Assembly (NCBI GenBank): GCA_028023455.1
Contig: JAQFVV010012398.1
Span: forward strand, 7,710,682-7,774,681
Direction of reading: 5' to 3'
Source: Epiperipatus broadwayi
Lineage: Eukaryota; Onychophora; Udeonychophora; Euonychophora; Peripatidae
DNA: 64,000 nucleotides
Shown: positions 10,801-21,359 of the stretch, piece by piece
Position numbering within the stretch: position 1 is the stretch's first letter
Layout: the number at the start of each line of letters is the position of its first letter
The notes under the pieces: model-generated
Told to the model about the DNA's origin: nothing
The model's database searches: none
What the model saw: only the letters and a program-made list of their open reading frames with translations
Made by a program: the position numbers and the translations under genes

Positions 10801-13310
10801 TAATTTGTTTTTAATAGAAAAAAGTTGAAGAAATTGTAAAAGATAAAATACAGCTGTTAAGAAACATGAACAGTGAAAGAAAACAAATATTTTCTACTAA
10901 AGATAAAAGTATAAAGTTAATTTATAGTATGAAATTTATAATGTATAATAATGATGTAATGTTTGTCACTTTTACTGACAGATTTCTAAATATATGACCA
11001 GATTATATATTTATCAATTATTGATACTTTTAAATTTTTATCTAATTATTATTACTTTATTCTCTTGTGAATAACTCACTTGCTAGAGAAGCAGAAATCC
11101 ATTGTTAATATCAGTTCAATCATATAATAATTTTTGTACAATTATTATTTGTATCCTATATCAAATTAAAAATTAATATGTATTTTTCTTACATAAATAA
11201 ACTAAAATAGATTCTAAAAAGGTAAGAAATGATGACCAAGAATATTTTATTATCAGGTACAGAAGTAATTTTATTCATTTAAATTTTTTTAATATGAAAG
11301 CATAGAATTATACATTTTTTTCTTTTAAGTTAAACAAATTTATAGAATGTATTAGAATTACATAAGAAGCAAAAAAGTAGAAAAGAATATTTAATATTTA
11401 AGGACTAAATCAATAAAAAATTATATTTAGTGTATGGAAGAACTAAGGTCCTTATTAGACAACTTGATTTTGTCTTTTATCATGCCTAGGTAACACTTCA
11501 AATGGAAAAATGTTGTATGTCCAATATAGTAAACATTTTCAATCAAGTACAACAGTGATGCCAACCTATGTCTATAAGTGACTATTTTTCTTAGATGTAA
11601 TTTCTACTCCAAGAATGTTACATTTCTAATTATAAATATATTTACTTCTTCTCCATACTATTACATTTGGCATATCAACATGTGGTCTGAGTAGCTCCTC
11701 ACTTCTCTTCAACCTCACATCTGAAAAGTTATATATTGTACTAAATATTTGAATGTGAATATATTGAGCATATAGTGAACTATAATATTATAAAGGATGT
11801 GCAATATGGGTATCTAAATTGATTTTAAAGTGTCTGGAACAATCACTTAAAACTTTTGATGAATTAGGATATATAATATAAACAAAATTTAAAAAAACAG
11901 TAATTTGATTTGTTATTTTTCAGTGGGTAAATTTTACTGGATTGGTTACACAAAACTTTATAAAAATTTGATAACCATCAAAAATTATTTTTTTGTAATG
12001 TCTTAAGAAGTGACAGCCTATGGGTTATGCACTTTTGAGTAACACTATTACCAATGAGAAATCATTTTATTTCATTTCCTTGAAATAGATTTTCTAAATA
12101 ACTTAAAACACTATCTTTTCTAACATTATTGTGGTATTTTAAACAGCACTTCATTATTTCTAATATATTACAATGAGATCTTATCCAATTTGGGTCATGT
12201 TTTTGAATTACTATTATATGACTTCTTTACCAATTACAATATGATCAAATAAATTGTCTCATTATGTGTGGTAAATGAAGTAGACATTTTCTACTTGTTA
12301 AGAAAAAATAATATTAATTTGTGTTTAGGTGCTATTGTGCTTTCAATAATCCTGTTGGTCGCTTTTATGGTAAGATGTATAGAAACTAACTCTATTATAA
12401 TACATTACTACATTGTTCATAAAATAGTATAGAATTATTTTTAATAGTTATACAATAAAAACCATCTCTAATATTCTTGGTAATATTTTATATCTCTCTA
12501 ATAGTTAATGATTGCTGATCCTCAACAAACATTATAATAAACTATATAGCAGTAATATTATTCTGGTACAATTGATTGGCAAAGGTATTTGACATTTTAT
12601 CCACAATAAGTTTCCATCTTGCATGTGATTGATACACATGAACCAATACAACTATTGCCAATCTTCTTTCAAAATGCATAAAAAAAATTGAACATATGAA
12701 ACTGGCTAGAAAATTGATCTTTTCATAAATAAAGTATCTATTATAGCTCAGTTATTGAAATAATAATAAAATAAACTATTAATGAGATAATAAATATTAC
12801 TATTCAATATTATAAAAGGCAAAAATATTTCCAGTTATTTAGATAACCAATTTCAACTGGAAACCTTTTAATATTATGTATATATAAAAATCATATTTCA
12901 ATTAGATTTTAATCTGATATTTCAATGTTTAGACTTGATTGCATAAGCCCTCAATTTAGAAATGAATACTATATAATTGTAGAGGCACTGCAAACAGTGT
13001 CTATAAAGATTGTTAGAGAAATGCTGTAAACAGTGTTCACAATAATTATACAAGTTCCACAACTAAAAAAACAGGTGTATAAAATTAAATAAATTAAAAA
13101 TAAACAACAAATAAAAAATTCAGAAACTTCAGAATAATTCACTTTTGAAAAAAAGTTTTCAATGAAGAGTAAGTTTACATTTGTTGGACAGAATTTGGTC
13201 TTTTTAATATCTCAATAGCTTCTCTGATCTTATATTGGTATAAGTTTTTACATCGGATAGGATCTAGATCTTAGAAAAATCAATGTGACCTGAATCCATA
13301 GTATGGATTG
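7895..13310. other. Long AT-rich stretch, no gene recognised
   Basis: About 5.4 kb of low-complexity AT-rich DNA with short T- and A-runs and a (TA)n tract near 10380. No splice-flanked ORF, structured RNA or repeat boundary could be supported. It may be intergenic or a large intron. Confidence 0.4.
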
Positions 13311-14096
13311 AGAGTGCTGATGATGATGAATATTGCTTCACTACATTAGCATGTTAATCTTTTCCTGGTATGATGACTGTTTAAAGAAGACTTACAAATG
13401 CTACATGAAATCTCATAAACTCCTTGAGTCTCAAGAGGTATTGAATCTTTAGGCATGGCTAAAAAATTACTAATTTTTTGATAAGAAGCATATGGTGTTT
13501 TATGTTGTAGCATTTTAGAATACATCTGACACTGTCTGTGGTTCCCTTTATATAAAAAATACAAACCCTAATAGTTGTTTTTCTATTTATTTTTCATTTT
13601 CGATAATTTTAACTTGAAATAAGGCTCAATTTATAGTCTTTTTATTATAACCATTTGCTAACAATACATTATTTATATGATGTATTTTTTCTTTTAAATA
13701 TGATATATCTAAAAGATTAATTGCTCTGGTAAATAGTGCTTTGGCTACAAAAAAAAATCTGAGCTGAATAATGATAAGAAGAAAATTGGAGATACCTGTC
13801 AATATGTGTAGTTTTTCTAAAAACTGAGATGATTAAAAATATTTTGTTTTTTGGTGACAAGAACATCAAGAAAAGAAAGTTTCCTTCAGATTCTATTTTC
13901 ATTGTAAATGTAATATTTGGACGGATATTATTTAAATATGATAAAAAAATCTTTCAGTTTATCTTCACCATGTTGCCAAATGTAAAATGTGTTATCCATA
14001 TAAACAGTGAGGATTGCCAATTCCTCTACAAGCTTTATGATAAATGCTTAGCCAGAGCCAGCACTTAAAATATCTCTGTCAGGAACCCCTCCCCAA

Positions 14097-14139
14097 ACCC
14101 CTGACCATGGTTTCGTGCTTTGGCACTCCTCAGAGAGGT
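14097..14139 (-). ncRNA. Hammerhead ribozyme, R1 unit 1
   Basis: On the minus strand the order is ACCTCT (stem I), CTGAGGA core, GTGC-CAAA-GCAC stem II, GAAA, CC-AT-GG stem III, T16.1, C17, and AGGGGT closing stem I with six pairs including one G-U. All invariant hammerhead bases are present. The predicted cut falls between plus positions 14102 and 14103. It is a type I form with a very short stem III, as reported for retrozymes and Penelope elements. Confidence 0.88.
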
Positions 14140-14531
14140 GTCAGGGTAGGTTCAGACACTAGATCTAAAAATACCAACCCAAAGCTAAGCACTTAGCTAA
14201 AAGTTATCTATTGAGTGGAAAATCTGAAATTTTCAGACATGTACATGTCTTCAAACCCAGCTATCCAACTCAAATAGCTATATGGGGCTGATAGATCTTC
14301 AGCCATGCCATATAGTAGTAGTCATAGCAATATAAAATTGCATAAGACTTTTTGGCAGAGACTATAAATAGTCAAAATAAAAGTCATAGATCAATTCATA
14401 GATCACATGACCCTATCTCTTAAGCTTGTAAGTTATAAACAGTGAGGATTGCCAATTCCTCTACAAGCTTTATGATAAATGCTTAGCCAGAGCCAGCACT
14501 TAAAATATCTCTGTCAGGAACCCCTCCCCAA

Positions 14532-14573
14532 ACCCCTGACCATGGTTTGTGCTTTGGCACTCCTCAGAGAGGT
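14532..14573 (-). ncRNA. Hammerhead ribozyme, R1 unit 2 (G12 deleted)
   Basis: Identical to unit 1 except for one missing base: TTTCGTGC has become TTTGTGC on the plus strand. On the RNA this removes the G of GAAA next to stem II (G12, the general base). The copy is therefore predicted inactive although its neighbours are intact. Confidence 0.85.
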
Positions 14574-14965
14574 GTCAGGGTAGGTTCAGACACTAGATCT
14601 AAAAATACCAACCCAAAGCTAAGCACTTAGCTAAAAGTTATCTATTGAGTGGAAAATCTGAAATTTTCAGACCTGTACATGTCTTCAAACCCAGCTATCC
14701 AACTCAAATAGCTATATGGGGCTGATAGATCTTCAGCCATGCCATATAGTAGTAGTCATAGCAATATAAAATTGCATAAGACTTTTTGGCAGAGACTATA
14801 AATAGTCAAAATAAAAGTCATAGATCAATTCATAGATCACATGACCCTATCTCTTAAGCTTGTAAGTTATAAACAGTGAGGATTGCCAATTCCTCTACAA
14901 GCTTTATGATAAATGCTTAGCCAGAGCCAGCACTTAAAATATCTCTGTCAGGAACCCCTCCCCAA

Positions 14966-15008
14966 ACCCCTGACCATGGTTTCGTGCTTTGGCACTCCTC
15001 AGAGAGGT
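14966..15008 (-). ncRNA. Hammerhead ribozyme, R1 unit 3
   Basis: All core bases and stems match unit 1 (CTGAGGA, GTGC/GCAC, GAAA, CC/GG, GTC, ACCTCT/AGGGGT). Predicted active. The cut is between 14971 and 14972 on the minus-sense RNA. Confidence 0.88.
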
Positions 15009-15272
15009 GTCAGGGTAGGTTCAGACACTAGATCTAAAAATACCAACCCAAAGCTAAGCACTTAGCTAAAAGTTATCTATTGAGTGGAAAATCTGAAATT
15101 TTCAGACATGTACATGTCTTCAAACCCAGCTATCCAACTCAAATAGCTATATGGGGCTGATAGACATGTACATGTCTGAAAATTTCATATTTTCCACTCA
15201 ATAGATAACTTTTAGCTAAGTGCTTAGCTTCGGGTTGGTATTTTTAGATCTAGTGTCTGAACCTACCCTGAC

Positions 15273-15315
15273 ACCTCTCTGAGGAGTGCCAAAGCACGAA
15301 ACCATGGTCAGGGGT
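15273..15315 (+). ncRNA. Hammerhead ribozyme, R1 inverted unit
   Basis: Stem I 5' strand at 15273-15278, CTGAGGA 15279-15285, stem II 15286-15297 with loop CAAA, GAAA 15298-15301, stem III 15302-15307, U16.1 at 15308, C17 at 15309, stem I 3' strand 15310-15315. Predicted cut after 15309. Further pairing of GAACC (about 15259-15263) with GGTTC-type sequence near 15324-15330 could extend stem I. GGTCATGTGA follows at 15435. Confidence 0.88.
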
Positions 15316-15799
15316 TTGGGGAGGGGTTCCTGACAGAGATATTTTAAGTGCTGGCTCTGGCTAAGCATTTATCATAAAGCTTGTAGAGGAATTGGCAATC
15401 CTCACTGTTTATAACTTACAAGCTTAAGAGATAGGGTCATGTGATCTATGAATTGATCTATGACTTTTATTGTGTTATCCATATATCTCAACAAAACAAC
15501 AGGTTTTAAAGGTTGATTCTAGAGCATGAGTTTCTGTATGTTCCATAAACAACCAGTTATTATTCCTGAAATAAGAAACCCATAGAAGTATGAAATTTTT
15601 TTTATAAATGTTATCTATCATATATAAAATATGTGTTTGTAAGACAATATTTAGCAAAGCAAAAATATAATCAGGCAAAACACATGGTTGAAAAATGATA
15701 TTCAAAGCTTCATCAACTAGAACATTGAAACTACCCAGAATATCATCTGTATTAACTGTAACATTTTTGGAAAGAGAAACAAAATGCATTGAGTTTTTT

Positions 15800-18700
15800 T
15801 ATATATGACTTAATGGATGATATTATAGGTTTTATGAAATTAGATAAAAATCTAGATAAATTGTGAATACTACATAATAAAAATATAATACTTTACTTAT
15901 AGCTGACAGACCTGGAACATAATAAAAGTACTTTTGTCTTAATAAATTAAATATAAAAAATAACATTTTTATACATATTTAAAAACTATAAAAAATTAAA
16001 TTAAAGTAATTAAGTTTAAATCCGATTTTTTTATATCAATTATACATATATTTATATGTTTTTAATATGACTAATCATTCTATTTTAATTATAATTAACT
16101 TTAATTATCAAGCAGCTCTAAATACTATATATGTAGTTATTTTACTTGAACGTCATTTGTCCATGCTTATATTATTCTACAAATTTTTAAATCAGATTAT
16201 AATATCTCAGATTCTTACTAAACATAAAAGAAATATATTATTTGTCTAATGTGAGGATGGTATTTTACTTGCAATTATATGTTGGACTATTTCCTTTATC
16301 AAACATTAATCGTTCAATATTTTTTTTTAAAAATCTAAACTTTTCAAATACATTCAATTGGCAGTAAAAGCACATAAATTAGTATTTCTAGTATGACTTG
16401 TAGCAGTACTAGCATAAGGATCAAAACTGGAATCTTTAAATGTATAAATATCCCATTTTAACTATGTTTTAATCAACTAGAATATTTTGTTGAAGGCAGC
16501 AATCAGTAGAAAATGTATACAATTATTTATAATGTTTTTTCTGATTTCTTCACTTTTTTTAAAGTCCAAATTAAAGAATAGTTTTTAAATAATATGAATT
16601 GTAGCACTAGGCTGACTTATAATGTTACTTTCCATTATTATAGGAGCAGCTTCTCTAAATTTTCTTCATTGTTCTTTTTCTTCTTTGTGCAATATTTTTG
16701 TTTTTCTTAACTGAATATATATTTATTGGTGCAAACAAGGTCTTTACTTTAGATACATCTGTTTTTTCTCTTCTAATCATCAATTTGTGCTCTTTTAATA
16801 ACTTTACAATAAAGTGATTGGTTTATCAATATATGTTCTTTCATATTCATATGTATTAGCAGTTTTTGTTGTTTCACATTTAAGTTTGACTTTGACAGAG
16901 ATTAAATAAAAATAATTTATCATAGTTAAAATTCTTATAACTAACTATTATGGGAATAACTATTTTCAAAACAAATCTTTTTAGTACACCAATTTTATAT
17001 GTATTGGTGAGTACTACAGGAATCTAAAGAATTTCCAAGAAATTTGATAAAAGTAAATATTAATATTGTATTTTGCCATTGAGTGCTGATCCAACATCAG
17101 TGAAAAACATTTTTACATGAATATAAATATTTTTAGTCATTGCTACAAGATCCAATCATTCAATTATCATTCTAAAAATATTCATTTATAAAGCTTTAAA
17201 AACTTGACATAATAAAATTCACAGATATCCTTGCATAATTTATTGAAATGGTGAAATTACAGACACTGGATCTCATGATCTATAAAGTGTAGTCCAATGC
17301 TATTACTTTTAATACTCAAACTTCTTATGAAATTCTCTAGCAATAATCATTTCAATTATTATTTTAACTATAAGTGAAGTAAAAAAGTGTATTTAAATAT
17401 ATGTATAGATTTAATAAAACCAACAGTAATTTCATTTTGAAATAAACTGAACAACTGAAATAACTAGATCAACCATTAAAAATTTATAAGCCCTTTTGTA
17501 ATATCTAGATAATTAGATAGATGTACAGATAGATAAATAAATAGACAGATAAAAAGATAGATCAACAGATAGGCAGATTGTTTGATTAATGGATAGCTAT
17601 AAATATAAATAAAGATAAAACATCTTTTATATAGGTCACCACTAAGAAGCAAAGTTTTTTCCAACAATCATTTATAAAACAAATAATGAAAAGAAAAAAA
17701 TTTCTTATGAATTTTGCCATTATCTCAGTTGTAAAAGTTTGGCTGTTTATTAAACTTTGTTTTACATTATAAAAAAGCTCCTCTAGATAGTCATTTACTA
17801 GTTAGTCTGAGTCATCTATTGGTATGGTGACTAAAATAAAAATTTCAAAGCCTTTCAAAATATTCGAACTTATTCAAATGGATTCAAATCCTGGATGTAG
17901 AAATGGCTTTTTGTATGAGTTATAGTATATGTAGATAATATTCTGCTCTATGTTGAGTTTTATAAAAAATATCAACAAAATTGAAAGAATAAAGAGTATT
18001 ATTAGAGAGATGAATTTTAATATAACCAAGACAAAATAGATGTATGCATGTTACAAAATGATGAGATTTTTTTAAAGTAGTGATAAATAGAATAGAATTA
18101 ATTGAAAAAAAATGAAGCACTATAATAATACTATCCCCCCTTTTTTTAAAAAAATACTTTTTAGAATTATCTTGTAGTCAGTATTGATGAATAGCTTTGA
18201 CACCGAACTAAACCCAAAATATTTAAGAAGAAAATTAAAAGTTTCCAAAATGATGTTTTAATTTATATGTGAAATAAAAAAGGAGATACTGAACAAATTC
18301 ATGGGATAATGCTTTAAATATCATTCTTCCATTATCATAATGAGGGATTTGAATCTGTACCAGATAATCTAGAGAGCTTTGGGGCACAGGTTTGGACTTT
18401 TTTTAAAATTAAATATTCCATGGTCAACATAGCTAGTGGTTATAAAATGGACATATAGCTATTGTTAGATACAGCATAAAGGTTTCAAAATAATATAAAC
18501 TGATTATATGCACATTATTGAGCTGATTATAAAAAAGAAACTACAGTTATAAAATGATCTTGGCTTAGTAATGAATTACTAATTATGAAATTAGTTGAAG
18601 AAAGCAGTCATAAATTAAGATTAATGAAAATTTAATTATAAGATGGGAGAAGGTATCATCTGGATAAGAAATTATTAGTTGTGAAACCAGTTGTATGACT

Positions 18701-19065
18701 TCCAAGAAGGAGAAAAAATACTTTGCATTAGTGATATTGTCAAAGAATAATATTAATAAAGTTAAAAAAATAATGTAATTTATTTTTTTATCAGTGCAAT
18801 AAACTGTAATAATTTTTGCTTATATTGTGTTTTTCTACGTATAAGCATCATTTTATTGTTTTCATTGGGAGGACAATAAAGAATAGCAGTGGAATTTTTT
18901 TAATACAAAATACACATGCACGCACAAAACCTTATCTTTAAAGTAAGAAAATGATTCAATGTATAGAAATATTGATTAATATTTTTTGTTTTTAAAAAAT
19001 ATTTCCAAAAATAATATTAAATTTCACTTTTATGCACTTTATATATATATTATATTATTAATTAA
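15800..19065. other. AT-rich DNA with a GATA-type microsatellite
   Basis: No gene was recognised. A degenerate GATA/GACA microsatellite lies at about 17508-17590. The sequence around 16281-16300 (GTTGGACTATTTCC) resembles the arm of the foldback element at 43.8 kb. The segment at 17255-17340 shares GTGTAGTCCAATGCTATTAC with GTATAGTCCAATGTTATCCT near 25110, a weak dispersed repeat. Confidence 0.4.
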
Positions 19066-19069
19066 CAGG

Positions 19070-19175
19070 TTTTTTTTTGTGTGTGTGTCAAAGCATCGGC
19101 CGGGAAGTGAACCCGCGAACACGGCACAACTGCTTGTAAGGCGGCTGTGCTGATCACTCGGCCACCAAAGTTTGA
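19070..19175 (-). mobile_element. tRNA-derived SINE, copy 2
   Basis: On the minus strand it has box A-like GGCCGAGTGATC and box B-like GGGTTCACTTCCC, then CCGATGCTTTGACA and an A-tail (T run at 19071-19078). The 5' and 3' ends can form an acceptor-like stem (GCATTGG/CCGATGC in the family). No clear target duplication was found for this copy. Confidence 0.68.
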
Positions 19176-19419
19176 TTCACAGTCATCATAACTTTTCCAA
19201 AACTTTAAAAATTATTTATTATGTTCTTAAATGCAATGATTTTTTAGAACTTTTTATCAAATGTCTCCAATGAAAGATTATAGATCAGTCAAAACTGTTA
19301 ATAAAACAAAAGCTTATGAAAAGCGTAGTATACCAGAGCAGAGAATAAATAATGCTAAAACAACATGGGCACTCTTACCCATGAAAAGGATTAAAAGGTT
19401 TTAATGAATAAAACTTCAT

Positions 19420-19548
19420 TTAATATAGGCGATTTTAACACAGGCCTTCAAAGTCTCTTCAGCCATCCACTATCTTATACACCCGATACACATGACCACA
19501 TGCATGTGAAAAAGATAAATGATCTCCAATATACATATATAAAATATA
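19420..19548 (-). mobile_element. R2 hammerhead repeat, partial, cut by R1
   Basis: A minus-sense R2 fragment runs from the ACACAGGCCTTCAAAG part through ACACATGACCACATGCATG to CTCCAATATAC. It ends at the position of the R2 ribozyme cleavage site, where the R1 element at 19549 begins after its 14-bp target duplication. Confidence 0.65.
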
Positions 19549-19642
19549 AACAGTGAGGATTGCCAATTCCTCTACAAGCTTTATGATAAATGCTTAGCCA
19601 GAGCCAGCACTTAAAATATCTCTGTCAGGAACCCCTCCCCAA

Positions 19643-19685
19643 ACCCTTGACCATGGTTTCATGCTTTGGCACTCCTCAGAGAGAT
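19643..19685 (-). ncRNA. Hammerhead ribozyme, R1 second insertion, left
   Basis: Core CTGAGGA, GAAA, CC-AT-GG and GTC are intact. Stem II ends in GCAT instead of GCAC, giving a G-U closing pair. Stem I is ATCTCT/AAGGGT, weaker than in the 14-kb array. It may have reduced activity. Confidence 0.78.
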
Positions 19686-19907
19686 GTCAGGGTAGGTTCA
19701 GACACTAGATCTAAAAATACCAACCCAAAGCCAAGCACTTATCTAAAAGTTATCTATTGAGTGGAAAATCTGAAATTTTCAGACATCTACATGTCTTCAA
19801 ACCCAGCTATCCAACTCAAATAGCATATATTAGTAGTCATAGCAATATAAAATTGCATAAGACTTTGGGTTAGTATTTTTAGATCTAGTGTCTGAACCTA
19901 CCCTGAC

Positions 19908-19950
19908 ACCTCTCTGAGGAGTGCCAAAGCATGAAACCATTGTCAGGGGT
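19908..19950 (+). ncRNA. Hammerhead ribozyme, R1 second insertion, right
   Basis: CTGAGGA 19914-19920, stem II with the same GCAT variant, GAAA 19933-19936, TC at the cleavage site and AGGGGT closing stem I. One G of stem III is changed to T (CC-AT-TG), which breaks one of its pairs. Confidence 0.75.
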
Positions 19951-20129
19951 TTGGGGAGGGGTTCCTGACAGAGATATTTTAAGTGCTGGCTCTGGCTAAG
20001 CATTTATCATAAAGCTTGTAGAGGAATTGACAATCCTCACTGTTTATAACTTACAAGCTTAAGAGATGGGGTCATGTGATCTATGAATTGATCTATGACT
20101 TTTATTTTGAATATATAAAATATATTTGT

Positions 20130-21330
20130 ATTTAAAATATTAAAACTTCATTCAGCTTTTTTGTTTGTTTTGCTTTATTCGATAGAAAATAAATCACACT
20201 TTATTTACATTGATTTTGTACTTTTTTTTTTTACAAATTGGTAAATAAAATCTTGTAAATCTGTAACTTTTTATATTTTAGATTTCTATTTGTAGTTTTC
20301 AATAAATAATTATCAAAAAAAAAAAAAATTTTTTTTTTACCTAATATATAGATAAGATAATATACTACATTTGTTATATTTATCAAATATCTTTGTTTTA
20401 ATATTCAGTAAATGATATGACTTTTTTTTCTTTTTTTGATTTGCTAAAGAAACTGTCGTTTATTTGAAGTGCTTTGAACTTTTCCTTTTTTTAATAACAT
20501 TATTTCGATTGTCATTTGGTTGATTTATTAATTTGCAGTTGATTGATCTAAAATGATTTGTTATACAATGTCCTGTGTTAGAAGGATAGACGTAAGAGTT
20601 CAAGTTCCATGGACAGTAACTAAGTTCTATCGCCTTCGGTGCTCGAATTACCGAGTGGTGTTTGTTATATATAAATATAAAGAAACTGTAAATGCATAAA
20701 AAACGACTTATGTAAATAATAAAATCTGCAGATCAATATAATAAAATAAAATTGTTTTGCGGAATAATTTTAATATATGATTGCTAAACATTTAAACCTG
20801 TCATTAAGCTTAAAAATCAACTAATAATAAATACACACACACACCCATATATCTATATATGTGACACGCTGTACTTCATACATCTAGGCCATTCCAAATG
20901 GATGCACGCTTGAACTTGTTTGTGATTAAAAATAATAAGTAATAGCCACACGTGCATTCAGATACATGCAACATATATGCATAATTCAAGCAATGTGTTT
21001 CAATTTTTCATTTTTCTTTTTTTTTTCCATATGATAGCACTTTTTAAAACTGGTTACCCAAGTTATTTCGAATGATGAATTGTATTAATAAACATAGGCA
21101 TATTTGTAAGCTGAAAATCTAATAATAAACGCACACACAGATACATCATGCATATATATGAAATTAGCATAGTTTAATTTATATCTAAATATGGGAGCAA
21201 ACCAAAAAGCTCCAAGGTTATAAATAAATAGCACCCAATATATGTAATAAGGATCAAGAATAGAATGTATCTACCTTTTTTTTTTAAAGTTTTCAATGTT
21301 TATAAGATTAATCTCGCTAATGTTAATGGC
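20130..21330. other. AT-rich DNA with a small GC-richer patch
   Basis: No gene was recognised. At 20560-20650 a GC-richer patch contains AGTTCAAGTTCC and CGCCTTCGGTGCTCGAATTACC. It is tRNA-like in flavour but cannot be folded into a tRNA by eye. A similar opening (AATGTTAGAAGGGTAGATGC) occurs at 41760, just upstream of the R3 copy. Confidence 0.35.
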
Positions 21331-21359
21331 ATTTCAGAATGAAAGTAATATACTAGCCG

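Larger units (their letters stand above)
14003..15470. mobile_element. R1 retrozyme-like tandem array inserted in Penelope RT
   Basis: About three head-to-tail units of roughly 435 bp (successive ribozyme positions 14097, 14532, 14966) lie in minus sense, followed from about 15163 by a partial unit in the opposite sense. The switch is at the palindrome GACATGTACATGTC. The insertion is flanked by the 15-bp direct repeat TGTGTTATCCATATA (13988-14002 and 15471-15485). Units are almost identical, so the array is relatively young. There is no ORF. Each unit is rich in self-complementary segments, for example CTATATGG...CCATATAG enclosing GGCTGA...TCAGCC. I interpret it as reverse-transcribed multimeric RNA of a small circular ribozyme RNA. 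Confidence 0.82.
13340..15790 (-). mobile_element. Penelope-like element relic 2, interrupted by R1
   Basis: Read on the minus strand from 15790, a reverse transcriptase segment FVSLSKNVTVNTDDIL, LPDYIFALLNIVLQT, NIYKK and LFMEHTETHALES follows the order of Penelope fingers and palm. After the R1 insertion (14003-15470) it continues with SEGNFLFLMFLSPK, FRKTTHIDRYLQFSSYHYSAQ (about 13717-13902) and then IPLETQGVYEISCSICKSS at about 13346-13460, the GVY-x-I-xC start of the GIY-YIG endonuclease. Frameshifts and stops show it is dead. The duplicated TGTGTTATCCATATA at both sides of R1 confirms that the two halves were once contiguous. Confidence 0.72.
19549..20110. mobile_element. R1 retrozyme-like element, second insertion
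   Basis: A minus-sense partial unit (19549 to about 19866) is joined head-on to a plus-sense partial unit (to 20110). It starts with AACAGTGAGG and ends GACTTTTATTTTGA, the same two ends as the 14-kb array. Flanking direct repeats ATATATAAAATATA lie at 19535-19548 and 20111-20124. It is slightly diverged from the 14-kb units and has no ORF. Confidence 0.8.

Noticed and set aside
13300-13340. CTGATGATGATGA near the Penelope relic as another hammerhead core
   Set aside because: No stem II or GAAA follows at the right spacing. It is a GAT microsatellite.
13346-13564. Short minus-strand ORF considered as a host gene
   Set aside because: Its QGVYEISCSICKSS stretch is the start of a Penelope GIY-YIG domain, in line with the RT fragments upstream.
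14003-15470. CRISPR-like or satellite array
   Set aside because: Eukaryotic context, units of about 435 bp with ribozymes, an inverted unit and a target-site duplication fit a retroelement insertion.
20560-20650. Possible tRNA gene in a GC-richer patch
   Set aside because: No acceptor stem or complete cloverleaf could be drawn, and box B is imperfect.
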